From positions 372,001-436,000 of the forward strand of contig LNEU01000033.1 in the NCBI GenBank assembly GCA_001464355.1: a DNA stretch of 64,000 bases. The letters are read 5' to 3'. The notes under the pieces were generated by a model. It was not told where the DNA came from. It ran no database searches and saw nothing but the letters and a program-made list of their open reading frames with translations. Below, one piece after another: positions 55,937 through 64,000 of this stretch (the stretch's first letter is position 1; the number at the start of each line of letters is the position of its first letter). This stretch comes from Burkholderiales bacterium Ga0077544. Its GTDB lineage: Bacteria > Pseudomonadota > Gammaproteobacteria > Burkholderiales > Burkholderiaceae_D. A program made the translations under genes and the position numbers.

Positions 55937-57235
55937 ATGGTTCCGCATCTCGTCACGGCCTTGAACGGTCCGTTGCTCGACCTTGAGAAAAAGATTCTCA
56001 CGGCTACTCCAGCTATTGAGCGCTGGTTTCGGCTGGAATGGCAGGAACATACGCCGCCTTTTTATTGTTCGGTCGATCTGCGTAATGCAGGTTTCAAACT
56101 GGCACCTGTCGATACCAATCTGTTTCCCGGTGGGTTCAACAACCTTTCCCCGGAAATGCTGCCTTTGGCGGTGCAGGCGGCGATGGCCGCGATTGAAAAA
56201 TATTGTCCGGACGCCAAGAATTTATTGCTGATTCCAGAAGGCCATACACGCAATACCTTTTATCTGCAAAACGTCGCACGTCTGATGCAGATCTTCCGTC
56301 AAACCGGGTTGAATGTACGTCTAGGCTCCCTTAATCCGGATGTGACCGGACCTACACCGATAGAGCTGCCGGATGGCACGACCTTGACGCTGGAGCCGCT
56401 GGAGCGTTCGCACAATGGTCGTCGCGTCGGGCTTAAAAATTTCGACCCCTGCACCATCTTGCTGAATAACGACTTGTCTTCCGGCTTGCCGTCGATACTG
56501 GATAACGTCAACGAACAAAACCTGCTGCCGCCTTTGCATGCCGGCTGGGCGGTGCGCCGCAAGACCAATCACTTCGCGGCCTACGATGACGTGGTGAAGA
56601 AATTTGCCAAGATGATCGATGTTGATCCGTGGATGTTGAATCCTTATTTCATGAAGTGCGAAGGCGTCAACTTCAATGAAAATATCGGTGCGGATTGTCT
56701 TGCTTCAAATGTCGATACCCTGCTCGCCAAAATACGCAAGAAGTACAAGGAGTATGGCATCAAGGAAAAGCCATTCGTGATCGTCAAGGCCGATGCCGGC
56801 ACCTATGGCATGGGCATCATGACGGTACACGATGCGAGCGAGCTGAAGGATTTGAACCGCAAGCAGCGCAACAAGATGGCCGTCGTCAAAGATGGTCTGG
56901 AGGTCACGGACGTGATGATCCAGGAGGGTGTGCCGACTTTTGAGCACATCAATGAATCAGTCGCGGAACCCGTCGTCTACATGATCGATCGCTACGTGGT
57001 CGGCGGCTTCTATCGGGTTCATGCCGAGCGCGGCAATGATGAAAACCTGAATGCGCCAGGCGCACATTTCGTGCCGTTGGCATTTGCGCATCAACATGCG
57101 TTGCCTGATTACCAGGCCAAACCGGGCACTGCTGCGCCGAATCGTTTTTACATGTACGGTGTCGTTGCGCGTCTGGCTTTGCTGGCCGCTTCGCTGGAAA
57201 TGGAAAAAACCGATCCTAATCCGGAAGTATATTAG
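55937..57235 (+). CDS. gshA: Glutamate--cysteine ligase (proteobacterial type)
   Basis: 432 residues. It joins Glu and Cys as the first step of glutathione synthesis. It matches the GshA type found in Beta- and some other Proteobacteria rather than E. coli GshA: LAPVDTNLFPGGFNNL, NPYFMKCEGVNF, FVIVKADAGTYGMGIMTV (nucleotide site) and VVGGFYRVH. AAAAAGG precedes the ATG. gshB lies about 130 bases downstream. Confidence 0.94.
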   Translation: MVPHLVTALNGPLLDLEKKILTATPAIERWFRLEWQEHTPPFYCSVDLRNAGFKLAPVDTNLFPGGFNNLSPEMLPLAVQAAMAAIEKYCPDAKNLLLIPEGHTRNTFYLQNVARLMQIFRQTGLNVRLGSLNPDVTGPTPIELPDGTTLTLEPLERSHNGRRVGLKNFDPCTILLNNDLSSGLPSILDNVNEQNLLPPLHAGWAVRRKTNHFAAYDDVVKKFAKMIDVDPWMLNPYFMKCEGVNFNENIGADCLASNVDTLLAKIRKKYKEYGIKEKPFVIVKADAGTYGMGIMTVHDASELKDLNRKQRNKMAVVKDGLEVTDVMIQEGVPTFEHINESVAEPVVYMIDRYVVGGFYRVHAERGNDENLNAPGAHFVPLAFAHQHALPDYQAKPGTAAPNRFYMYGVVARLALLAASLEMEKTDPNPEVY

Positions 57236-57369
57236 CGCCTCAAGCGTGTCGTTGTCGGGCTGAAAAATGCTGCATGAGTGAGGCAGAAAAATCACGTTGC
57301 AGCAGTTTTCCTGTATTTAAAACCTGCTCGCCATTATGGCAGGCAGTATGATTTTTCAAGGTGTGCCGG

Positions 57370-58323
57370 ATGAAAATAGCGTTCATATGCGATCCGCTGG
57401 ATGGCTTCAAGATATACAAGGACAGCACTTACGCGATGATGACGGAGGCGGCGCGTCGCGGTCATGCAATCCATGTATTTCAGCACAAGGATATGGCGTT
57501 TGAAGGCGGCAAGGTGGTGGCCAATAGTTCTCGGGTGACACTGACGGACGACCCTGTCAATTGGTATAGGCGAGACGTGCCGCAGGCGCAGGATTTGACC
57601 GCTTTCGATGCGATTCTGGAGCGCACGGATCCGCCCTTCAATATGGAATACATATACGCCACCTACCTGCTGGAGCTGGCGCAACAGCAAGGCGCACGCA
57701 TCTTCAACAAGCCGGAAGCCATACGCAGCTTTAATGAAAAACTCGCGATTGCGCAATTCCCGCACTACATCACGCCGACCTTGGTCAGCAGTGATGCCGC
57801 GCGGGTGCGGGCGTTTCATGATGAGCACCGGGATATCATTCTGAAGCCCCTGGATGGCATGGGCGGCGCCGGAATTTTCCGTGTCATGGACGATGCACTG
57901 AATCTCGGTTCCATCATAGAGACGCTCACGGACAATGGCCGTCGAACCATCATGGTGCAGCGTTACATTCCGGAAATTACGCAGGGTGATAAGCGCATTT
58001 TGCTGATCGGTGGCCAAGTCGTGCCTTATTGCCTGGCACGCATTCCGCAGGGAACAGAAATTCGCGGTAATCTCGCAGTTGGCGGTGTCGGCGTGGCGCA
58101 TGAAATTTCGGCCCGCGATCGAGAGATTGGCGAAGCCTTGGCCCCTGTCCTTTTAAAGAGAGGCTTGTTGCTGGTAGGATTGGACGCGATTGGCGATTAC
58201 ATGACCGAATTAAATGTCACGAGCCCAACCTGCTTCCAGGAAATCCGGCAGCAAACCGGTTTCGATGTCGCCGCCATGTTTGTGAATGCGTTGGAGCAGC
58301 AGGCCGACACATGGAATTCGTAA
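57370..58323 (+). CDS. gshB: Glutathione synthetase
   Basis: 317 residues, ATP-grasp fold. It adds Gly to gamma-glutamylcysteine. The N-terminus MKIAFICDPLDGFKIYKDST, the VYRKDPPFN-like ERTDPPFNMEYIY, KPLDGMGGAGIF (ATP-grasp Lys/Gly loop) and the late LNVTSPTCFQEI are all GshB motifs. ATG at 57370 matches the family start; a GTG three codons upstream is possible. The PTS genes follow on the same strand. Confidence 0.96.
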   Translation: MKIAFICDPLDGFKIYKDSTYAMMTEAARRGHAIHVFQHKDMAFEGGKVVANSSRVTLTDDPVNWYRRDVPQAQDLTAFDAILERTDPPFNMEYIYATYLLELAQQQGARIFNKPEAIRSFNEKLAIAQFPHYITPTLVSSDAARVRAFHDEHRDIILKPLDGMGGAGIFRVMDDALNLGSIIETLTDNGRRTIMVQRYIPEITQGDKRILLIGGQVVPYCLARIPQGTEIRGNLAVGGVGVAHEISARDREIGEALAPVLLKRGLLLVGLDAIGDYMTELNVTSPTCFQEIRQQTGFDVAAMFVNALEQQADTWNS

Positions 58324-58401
58324 GAAAATGAAAGACTGTTTGAGCTGCTGTGTTACAAAATCTGCGCAAGTTAATGCAAGAATTCGGGTGAAAAAAAGCT
58401 G

Positions 58402-58809
58402 ATGGTTGGTATCCTGTTATTGACGCATGCACCATTGGGGCAAGCCTTTATCTCGGCGGCGACCCATGTGTTCCGTTCGCGTCCGGAAAGACTGGACGCG
58501 ATAGATGTCAACGCCGATCAGGATACTTGCGAAGTCGAGCAACTGGCCAAGAACGCCATCGTGCAACTGGATGACGGGTCCGGCGTACTGGTGATTACCG
58601 ATGTCATGGGTGGCACGCCTTCAAATTGCACTCTGGGTTTGTGTCATGTTGAAAATGTTGCAGTGATTGCCGGAATCAGTTTGCCGATGTTATTGCGGGC
58701 AATTACGTATCGGCACGACACTTTGGATGTTGTAGTAGAAATGGCATTAGCCGGTGGCCAAGGAGGCGCGGTCAGGGTGGATAACCGTGTAAGGCTCTCG
58801 GCGAATTGA
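58402..58809 (+). CDS. PTS EIIA component, mannose/PtsN-regulatory type
   Basis: 135 residues. The EIIA-Man fold starts MVGILLLTHAPLG with the phospho-accepting H9, and VITDVMGGTPSN is the second hallmark. No EIIB, EIIC or EIID follows, so it is probably a regulatory phosphoacceptor rather than part of a sugar transporter, as known for PTS without permeases in other Betaproteobacteria. Confidence 0.92.
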   Translation: MVGILLLTHAPLGQAFISAATHVFRSRPERLDAIDVNADQDTCEVEQLAKNAIVQLDDGSGVLVITDVMGGTPSNCTLGLCHVENVAVIAGISLPMLLRAITYRHDTLDVVVEMALAGGQGGAVRVDNRVRLSAN

Positions 58810-58841
58810 TTAATTTGATGTAAATAATTCTTATAAGAAAA

Positions 58842-59111
58842 ATGATCGAACAAGAAATTGAGATTGTCAACAAACTGGGTCTGCATGCGCGTGCTTCTGC
58901 CAAGCTGACACAGCTCGCCGCAAAATACCAAAGCGAAGTCTGGATGACGCGCAACAAACGCCGCGTCAACGCCAAGTCCATCATGGGCGTGATGATGCTG
59001 GCAGCTGGCAAAGGCTCCAAGGTCATGCTGGAAACCAACGGCCCCGATGAAAAGGAATGCTTCGACGCGCTCGAATTGCTGATTCAAGATAAGTTCGGTG
59101 AAGGCGAGTAA
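58842..59111 (+). CDS. ptsH: Phosphocarrier protein HPr
   Basis: 89 residues. The phosphorylated H15 lies in NKLGLHARASAKL and the regulatory S46 in NAKSIMGVMML, which would allow HPr kinase control. It passes phosphate from EI to EIIA. It is between EIIA and ptsI. Confidence 0.96.
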   Translation: MIEQEIEIVNKLGLHARASAKLTQLAAKYQSEVWMTRNKRRVNAKSIMGVMMLAAGKGSKVMLETNGPDEKECFDALELLIQDKFGEGE

Positions 59112-59217
59112 TCAAGAATAATCAAGCCGGAGCAAATGGCAGGCGTTTTGCTTGCATGCACTGGTCTGTTTTTCACATTGCCTTCAGTTTTAATGACACG
59201 GACTGGACCTGATTTTG

Positions 59218-60966
59218 ATGACTTCTTTCACGTTACATGGCATTCCGGTATCCCGCGGTATTGCGATCGGCCGCGCGCACATCCTCGCTCCTGCCGCACT
59301 CGACGTCCAGCATTACCTGATTGCTGATGATCAGGTAGAAGCGGAAGTCGCGCGGCTGCAATGCGCGATTACAGCTGTACATTCCGAGCTGCAAACCATC
59401 TGGAATGAATTGCCGAAAGACGCCCCGGCTGAATTGGGTGCATTCATCGATGTACATGCATTGATCCTGTCGGATCCCATGATTTCCGAAATGCCGCTCG
59501 ATATCATTCGCTCACGTAACTACAACGCCGAGTGGGCACTGGTTACACAGATTGAAGAATTGTCGGCGCAGTTCGAAGAAATTGAAGACACCTATCTGCG
59601 TGAACGCAAGGCCGATATTCAACAAGTCGGTGAGCGTGTACTCAAGGCGTTGACTGGTAGTGCGAACTTCCTGCCGAAAGTCGATGCTGCAGAAGGTGTT
59701 GCCAGCATGATCGTCGTGGCGCACGATATTTCACCGGCCGACATGCTGCAGTTTCGTGATAGCGCTTTTAGTGGATTCATCACCGACGTTGGCGGGCAAA
59801 ACTCACATACCGCCATCGTGGCGCGTAGTCTGGACATTCCGGCGACGGTAGGCGTCTCCAATGCCTCAGTTCTGATAGAACAAGGCGATTGGCTGATCAT
59901 TGATGGCGATGCCGGTGTGGTGGTGGTTGCACCCACCTCAGTAGTGCTTGATCAGTATCGCGAGAAACAGGCGCGCCAGATACGTGATCGGAAAAAGCTC
60001 GGCAAGCTGAAAAAAACGCCATCGCTAACCATCGACGGCACAGCAATCACTTTGCTTGCGAATATCGAATTCCCCGACGATTGTGCGCACGCGATGGATG
60101 CCGGTGCACATGGTATCGGCTTGTTTCGTTCTGAATTCCTGTTCATGGGACGTACCGGACACGCGCACAAACTGCCGTCGGAAGACGAGCAATTCGAATC
60201 TTACAAAAAAGCTGTGATTGCGATGAAAGGTCGTCCGGTCACGATACGTACGCTGGATATCGGTGCCGACAAGCCTATGGATTTTGCGGAGCAGACCGCG
60301 CTCAACCCGGCGTTGGGTTTGCGTGCGATTCGGCTCTGCCTGTCGGAACCGCAAATGTTCATGACGCAGTTGCGTGCGATCTTGCGCGCATCTGCATTTG
60401 GTCCGATCAAATTACTGGTGCCTATGCTGGCGCATGCGTTTGAAATCGATCAAACCTTGCTGATGATTGCGCAGGCAAAAGCGCAATTGCGTGAAGAAAA
60501 AATCAAGTTTGATCCGATCCTGCCGATCGGCGCGATGATTGAAATTCCAGCCGCCGCATTGACGCTTCCCCTGTTCATCAAGCGACTCGATTTTCTGTCA
60601 ATCGGCACCAATGATTTAATCCAGTACACGCTGGCCATCGATCGCGTCGATCATGAAGTTGCTCACCTCTACAACCCTTTGCACCCGGCCGTGTTGTATC
60701 TGCTCTCGACCACGATTGCGATCGCCGCAAAAGCGGGGATAGAGATTTCTGTCTGTGGTGAAATGGCAGGTGATATTCAGATGACGCGTTTATTGCTGGG
60801 CATGGGCTTGCGTGAATTTTCCATGCATCCATCGCAATTGCTCGCAGTGAAGAATGAAGTATTGAATAGTGATTTGAATGTATTGATCCCGGCTACGCGC
60901 AAGATCACGCGTCTGTATGAGCCGCAGGCAATTACTGAGGCGGTGGAACGTTTACGATTGCTGTAA
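59218..60966 (+). CDS. ptsI: PTS enzyme I
   Basis: 582 residues. It autophosphorylates from PEP and donates to HPr. The active-site H197 lies in DVGGQNSHTAIVARSL. The PEP-binding barrel has FRSEFLFMGR, DIGADKPM and the LSIGTNDLIQYTLAIDR signature, with the cysteine loop ISVCGEMAGD. ATG at 59218 is preferred over an overlapping TTG at 59215. It closes the EIIA-HPr-EI run. Confidence 0.97.
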   Translation: MTSFTLHGIPVSRGIAIGRAHILAPAALDVQHYLIADDQVEAEVARLQCAITAVHSELQTIWNELPKDAPAELGAFIDVHALILSDPMISEMPLDIIRSRNYNAEWALVTQIEELSAQFEEIEDTYLRERKADIQQVGERVLKALTGSANFLPKVDAAEGVASMIVVAHDISPADMLQFRDSAFSGFITDVGGQNSHTAIVARSLDIPATVGVSNASVLIEQGDWLIIDGDAGVVVVAPTSVVLDQYREKQARQIRDRKKLGKLKKTPSLTIDGTAITLLANIEFPDDCAHAMDAGAHGIGLFRSEFLFMGRTGHAHKLPSEDEQFESYKKAVIAMKGRPVTIRTLDIGADKPMDFAEQTALNPALGLRAIRLCLSEPQMFMTQLRAILRASAFGPIKLLVPMLAHAFEIDQTLLMIAQAKAQLREEKIKFDPILPIGAMIEIPAAALTLPLFIKRLDFLSIGTNDLIQYTLAIDRVDHEVAHLYNPLHPAVLYLLSTTIAIAAKAGIEISVCGEMAGDIQMTRLLLGMGLREFSMHPSQLLAVKNEVLNSDLNVLIPATRKITRLYEPQAITEAVERLRLL

Positions 60967-61001
60967 GGCGTCAGCGTCCCGAAAATTTTTCTGCGGGAGG
61001 T

Positions 61002-61586
61002 TTACACGACGCCCAACCATCCCAATAGCGCCGCGGCAGCCAGCAGCCACAGGATGTGAATCCTGGTTCTCAATATCAGTACTATCGTAATAGCCGTCAG
61101 TAGCCACAGCGGCCAGTCTGTGGATGGCACGTCATGTATGCTTGCCAGTATCCAGCCAGTGGCGAACATCAGGCCGACGACGACTGGCCCCATTCCTGAT
61201 TTGAATGCGCGTACCGCACGCATATCCCGATTGCGATGTACCCAGCGCGTGGCCAAATAAGTGAACGCAGTGCTCGGCAAGAGAATGCCGACCATGCTGA
61301 GCATCATGCCAAGCAGGCCGCTCGTCATGCTGCCGGCATTCAAGCCGATGTTCCATCCCATCAATGCAACGAACAAAATATTCGGACCGGGTGCGGCCTG
61401 CGCAATCGTGATCGATGAGCTGAATTGCGCTTCGCTTAACCAGTGCTGATCCGCAACCAGATAGCGATGCATCTCGGGTGCCGCAGCAAGCGCCCCTCCG
61501 ATTGAAAGCAGCGACAGCGACATGTAATGCAGAAATAGCTGCAGCCAGTCGCTTGCTTGCAAAGATAGATGAATGGGTTCGGTCAT
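61002..61586 (-). CDS. Chromate transporter, second half
   Basis: 194 residues, a single CHR domain. The motif LFLHYMSLSLLSIGGALAAAPEM and the later APGPNILFVALMGW match the C-terminal-type half of two-gene chromate ion transporters; 5-6 helices are predicted. Its ATG overlaps the stop of the first half by 4 bases, so they are translated together and probably pair. A single long ChrA would have the two domains fused. Confidence 0.88.
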   Translation of the reverse strand: MTEPIHLSLQASDWLQLFLHYMSLSLLSIGGALAAAPEMHRYLVADQHWLSEAQFSSSITIAQAAPGPNILFVALMGWNIGLNAGSMTSGLLGMMLSMVGILLPSTAFTYLATRWVHRNRDMRAVRAFKSGMGPVVVGLMFATGWILASIHDVPSTDWPLWLLTAITIVLILRTRIHILWLLAAAALLGWLGVV

Positions 61587-62173
61587 GCGGGCAACTTCCG
61601 ATAGGCGAGCGCGCAACCGACAAAACCCAGGCCAAACAAAGGATAGGCTAAGGGTAATCGCAATAATGCGACGGCGATAAAGCACAGCAAGCTCAAGCCT
61701 ATGCAGATGCGCAAGCCCATCGGATTTTTCTTGAGTGCACTGCTTAGTCTGAAGCCGGTTGCCAATATCAGTCCGGCAGCAACAGCGCCCATCGCGCGCA
61801 AGGCGTGGGTGACGCCATGATGGTTGGCATAAGGCGCATACAGGATTGCTATCAGCAGGATCAGCACGAGTGGCATGACTAACATTCCGGCGCATGCCGA
61901 TAGCGCGCCAGGTAGGCCGAAGTAACGTCCGCCGATGATGATCGATAGATTGACTACGTTCGGCCCCGGCATGATTTGCGCGACAGCCCAGTCTTCAATG
62001 AACTCTTCGTGTGTCAGCCATTTCTTTTTTTCGACCAACTCATGCTGCACGATGGCCATGACGCCACCAAACCCCTGCAAGGCGAGAACTGTAAATGACA
62101 CGAAAAGATCAATGAGAGACTGCGGACGTGGCTTTTCCTGGGGTGGTTGCTCGTTCGCTGGCTGAATATTCAT
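61583..62173 (-). CDS. Chromate transporter, first half
   Basis: 196 residues. The N-terminal-type CHR motif is present: LFVSFTVLALQGFGGVMAIVQHEL and WAVAQIMPGPNVVNLSIIIGG. Six helices are predicted. It pairs with the next gene as a split ChrA, which exports chromate or a related anion; the true substrate is not shown by the sequence. Confidence 0.88.
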   Translation of the reverse strand: MNIQPANEQPPQEKPRPQSLIDLFVSFTVLALQGFGGVMAIVQHELVEKKKWLTHEEFIEDWAVAQIMPGPNVVNLSIIIGGRYFGLPGALSACAGMLVMPLVLILLIAILYAPYANHHGVTHALRAMGAVAAGLILATGFRLSSALKKNPMGLRICIGLSLLCFIAVALLRLPLAYPLFGLGFVGCALAYRKLPA

Positions 62174-62262
62174 AGATAGGGGGCGATGTTAACTCTATTG
62201 CTTTGAAGTGCAGCTACATTATTCCAGGTCTTTTATGACACGTATGATGAAGCCAGCGATTG

Positions 62263-62445
62263 CTAAAAAATAAAAAAATCGGCCGCGAAGAAAATAGTTA
62301 GCAATGCTGCGACAGCGATAGTTTTCAGGACTGACACCCCGGTTTCCGGTGACGAATCGACCAGACAAAGAACAATAAGTACGTATGCCGTTCCGATCAG
62401 GGCATACCAAAATGATTTGGATGTAAGACCCGCTTGCTTTGTCAT
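62263..62445 (-). CDS. Possible small membrane protein (60 aa)
   Basis: 60 residues: a short polar start (MTKQAGLTSKSF), then two hydrophobic segments WYALIGTAYVLIVLCLV and IAVAALLTIFFAADFFIF. Clean two-helix topology supports a real gene, but there is no recognised family and the ribosome site is not clear. A second, overlapping frame looks less like protein. Confidence 0.4.
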   Translation of the reverse strand: MTKQAGLTSKSFWYALIGTAYVLIVLCLVDSSPETGVSVLKTIAVAALLTIFFAADFFIF

Positions 62446-62603
62446 GTCGCCCAGTCGATGCAGCGCTGCCAATGAACACGAAATGAATCCATTATAGATT
62501 TAGATGCACTATTGATTCTTGCACGTACACTCGTATCCTCTTAAGTTATCATTTTTGCACTTCGTTCCACTTGATGTTCCTGCCTGGCGATCCGCTGTCG
62601 CGT

Positions 62604-62632
62604 TTGACGGCGACGGGCGACTTGTTTATTCT
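62604..62632 (+). promoter_or_regulatory. Sigma-70 promoter of metX
   Basis: TTGACG (62604-62609), 17-base spacer, TATTCT (62627-62632). The start would fall at about 62639, immediately before the riboswitch. Confidence 0.65.
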
Positions 62633-62640
62633 TACGCCAT

Positions 62641-62692
62641 GGCGCCGATTTGACATCAGCTTGCGGGCGCATAATAAATACGGCTAAAGCGT
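62641..62692 (+). ncRNA. SAM-II riboswitch upstream of metX
   Basis: A compact SAM-II (SAM_alpha) aptamer. GCGCCGATTTG (62642-62652) begins it, with GCGCC pairing GGCGC at 62666-62670 (P1). AGCTTGC (62658-62664), AATAAA (62673-62678) and GCTAAAGCG (62683-62691) follow in the family order. Bases of the first loop probably pair with the segment after GCTAAA to form the pseudoknot. GGCTAAA can instead pair with TTTAGCC at 62713-62719, the left side of the terminator, giving a simple SAM-dependent off-switch. Confidence 0.92.
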
Positions 62693-62715
62693 GCTCGCAA
62701 TCGAGTTTCGAATTT

Positions 62716-62749
62716 AGCCCGCCAAGCTGACCGCTTTTCGGGCTTTTTT
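62716..62749 (+). terminator. Intrinsic terminator behind the metX riboswitch
   Basis: Stem AGCCCG (62716-62721) / CGGGCT (62739-62744), with an inner AAGC/GCTT, followed by a T-run. Its left arm overlaps TTTAGCC, which can pair with the riboswitch GGCTAAA, so the two structures exclude each other. Confidence 0.9.
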
Positions 62750-62828
62750 GCTTTTTGGAATACCAGAGAAAACCAGTGCCGTTCAGTATCAATGTACCAA
62801 CTCAGCACTCTTCTCGTGAATAGATAAC

Positions 62829-63986
62829 ATGACCTCTCTCGGAATCGTTGCACCGCAATCCATGTTTTTTTCAACGCCGCTGCCTTTGCAGAGCGGTGCG
62901 GAATTGTGCGATTACACGCTGGTGTATGAAACTTATGGCACCTTGAATGCCGACCATTCGAATGCGGTACTGGTTTGTCACGCATTGAACGCCTCGCATC
63001 ATGTCGCGGGAAGTTACAGTGAAGATGCCAGCACCAGAGGCTGGTGGGACAATATGGTCGGTCCCGGCAAGGCACTGGATACGAATAAATACTTTGTTAT
63101 CGGCGTCAATAACCTCGGTTCCTGCTTCGGTTCGACCGGGCCGATGCACACCAATCCGGCGACCGGCAAACCGTATGGCGCGCGCTTCCCTGTCGTAACG
63201 GTGGAAGACTGGGTGCAATCGCAAGCACGTCTGGCTGATGCCTTGGGAATTCAGCAATTCGCTGCAGTGATGGGCGGTTCGCTGGGTGGTATGCAGGCGC
63301 TGGCGTGGAGCATTCTGTTTCCCGAGCGCTTGCGTCATTGCATCGTGATTGCCTCGACGCCAAAATTGACGGCACAAAATATTGCGTTCGATGATGTGGC
63401 CCGCCAGGCAATTTTGACTGATCCTGATTATCACGGTGGCGATTTTTACGAGCATGGCGTGGTACCGAAGAATGGCTTGCGCGTCGCGCGCATGCTGGGT
63501 CACATTACTTATTTGTCGGACGACGACATGGCCGTCAAATTCGGCCGCGATCTGCGTTCAGGCGCGTACCAATTCGGCTTTGGTATCGACTTTGAAATTG
63601 AATCGTACCTGCGCTATCAGGGCGACAAGTTCTCCGAATACTTTGACGCAAATACCTATTTGCTGATTACCAAGGCGCTCGATTACTTTGATCCGGCCAA
63701 AGACTTTGGCGGCGACCTGACCAAGACCTTGTCGAATACACGTGCAGAATTTTTGTTGGTGTCGTTCTCTACCGATTGGCGTTTTGCGCCAGAGCGCAGC
63801 CATGAAATAGTGCAGGCATTGGTCAACAACAAGCGTACGGTCACTTATGCGGAAATCGATGCGCCCCATGGTCACGACGCCTTCTTGCTCGACGATCAGC
63901 GGTACATGAATGTGGTAAGTGCGTATTTTGCGCGGGCCTACAAGGAAATCGATGGTGGCAGTTTGAAAGCAGGAGCACGCGCATGA
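62829..63986 (+). CDS. metX: Homoserine O-acyltransferase MetX
   Basis: 385 residues, alpha/beta-hydrolase-type acyltransferase. It activates homoserine with an acyl group from acyl-CoA for methionine synthesis; members are acetyl- or succinyl-transferases and the donor is not resolved here. The nucleophile is S151 in [26 protein letters not shown] and the late His motif APHGHDAFL are typical. It is under the SAM-II leader. The next gene (metW) starts at its stop (ATGA overlap). Confidence 0.96.
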   Translation: MTSLGIVAPQSMFFSTPLPLQSGAELCDYTLVYETYGTLNADHSNAVLVCHALNASHHVAGSYSEDASTRGWWDNMVGPGKALDTNKYFVIGVNNLGSCFGSTGPMHTNPATGKPYGARFPVVTVEDWVQSQARLADALGIQQFAAVMGGSLGGMQALAWSILFPERLRHCIVIASTPKLTAQNIAFDDVARQAILTDPDYHGGDFYEHGVVPKNGLRVARMLGHITYLSDDDMAVKFGRDLRSGAYQFGFGIDFEIESYLRYQGDKFSEYFDANTYLLITKALDYFDPAKDFGGDLTKTLSNTRAEFLLVSFSTDWRFAPERSHEIVQALVNNKRTVTYAEIDAPHGHDAFLLDDQRYMNVVSAYFARAYKEIDGGSLKAGARA

Positions 63987-64000
63987 ACTTTGAACAATTA
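63983..64000 (+). CDS. metW: metW, first six codons only
   Basis: Only MNFEQL is visible before the window ends. The overlap with the metX stop and this N-terminus fit MetW, the SAM-dependent methyltransferase-like partner that follows metX in Betaproteobacteria. The call rests mainly on context. Confidence 0.7.

Noticed and set aside
61002-62173. Frameshifted single chrA gene
   Set aside because: Both halves have proper starts, full single CHR domains and an ATGA overlap, as in natural two-gene transporters.
62219-62479. Alternative 86-residue frame over the small membrane protein
   Set aside because: Irregular composition; the overlapping 60-residue frame has clean two-helix topology and is the better candidate.

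Overview
The window looks like ordinary chromosome from a Betaproteobacterium of the order Burkholderiales, most likely family Oxalobacteraceae (Herminiimonas/Janthinobacterium-like). This is inferred from moderate GC content, betaproteobacterial small families (DUF3567, DUF1840, DUF4390), a DUF4390-ntrY-ntrX block after rsmB, the proteobacterial GshA/GshB pair beside a permease-less PTS, and a bioA-F-D-B cluster. No rRNA, tRNA, prophage, insertion sequence or CRISPR array was seen.

Layout. 0-8 kb: a DUF2062 fragment, a TerC-type membrane protein, a GGCT-like protein, argS, a SPOR protein and dsbA, then two SDR oxidoreductases on either side of a small AT-rich insert holding a dispersed repeat and a HEPN-like orphan. 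8-15 kb: an MBL-fold hydrolase, a YchJ protein, bioAFDB and HMG-CoA lyase. 15-19 kb (minus strand): a TRAP transporter dctPQM whose large permease carries an unusual Pro/Glu/Ala-rich linker. 19-24 kb: small genes and a DNA-alkylation repair pair (Ada-like/AlkA fusion and ogt). 24-31 kb (minus strand): topB, smg, dprA and a LysM protein, divergent from def-fmt. 32.6-36.7 kb: metH behind a structured leader. 36.7-40 kb: a glutamine amidotransferase, an orphan phnM, a TrmB-like methyltransferase and DUF3567. 40-46 kb (minus strand): rsmB, then the overlapping DUF4390-ntrY-ntrX-COG0523-like operon. 46-53 kb: small proteins, a 5'-3' exonuclease, an exported amidase, comM and ubiK. 53-56 kb: torF-glnK-amtB. 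56-61 kb: gshA, gshB and the PTS phosphorelay EIIA-HPr-EI. 61-62 kb: a two-gene chromate transporter. 62.6-64 kb: metX and the first codons of metW behind a second structured leader.

The strongest regulatory result is a pair of SAM-II (SAM_alpha) riboswitches, one before metH and one before metX. They share the segments GCGCCGATTTG, AGCTTGCGGGCGC, AATAAA and GCTAAAGCG in the same order, and each is followed by an intrinsic terminator. The metX copy is compact and shows a clear terminator/antiterminator pair. The metH copy has what look like two extra hairpins in its loops. The methionine synthesis step and the homoserine acylation step of one pathway would thus be under the same SAM-sensing control.

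A second circuit is nitrogen control: torF-glnK-amtB has a near-consensus sigma-54 promoter and two NtrC-like sites 30 bp apart. About 10 kb away lies an NtrY/NtrX-type two-component system whose regulator has no AAA+ domain and whose operon ends in a small CXCC protein.
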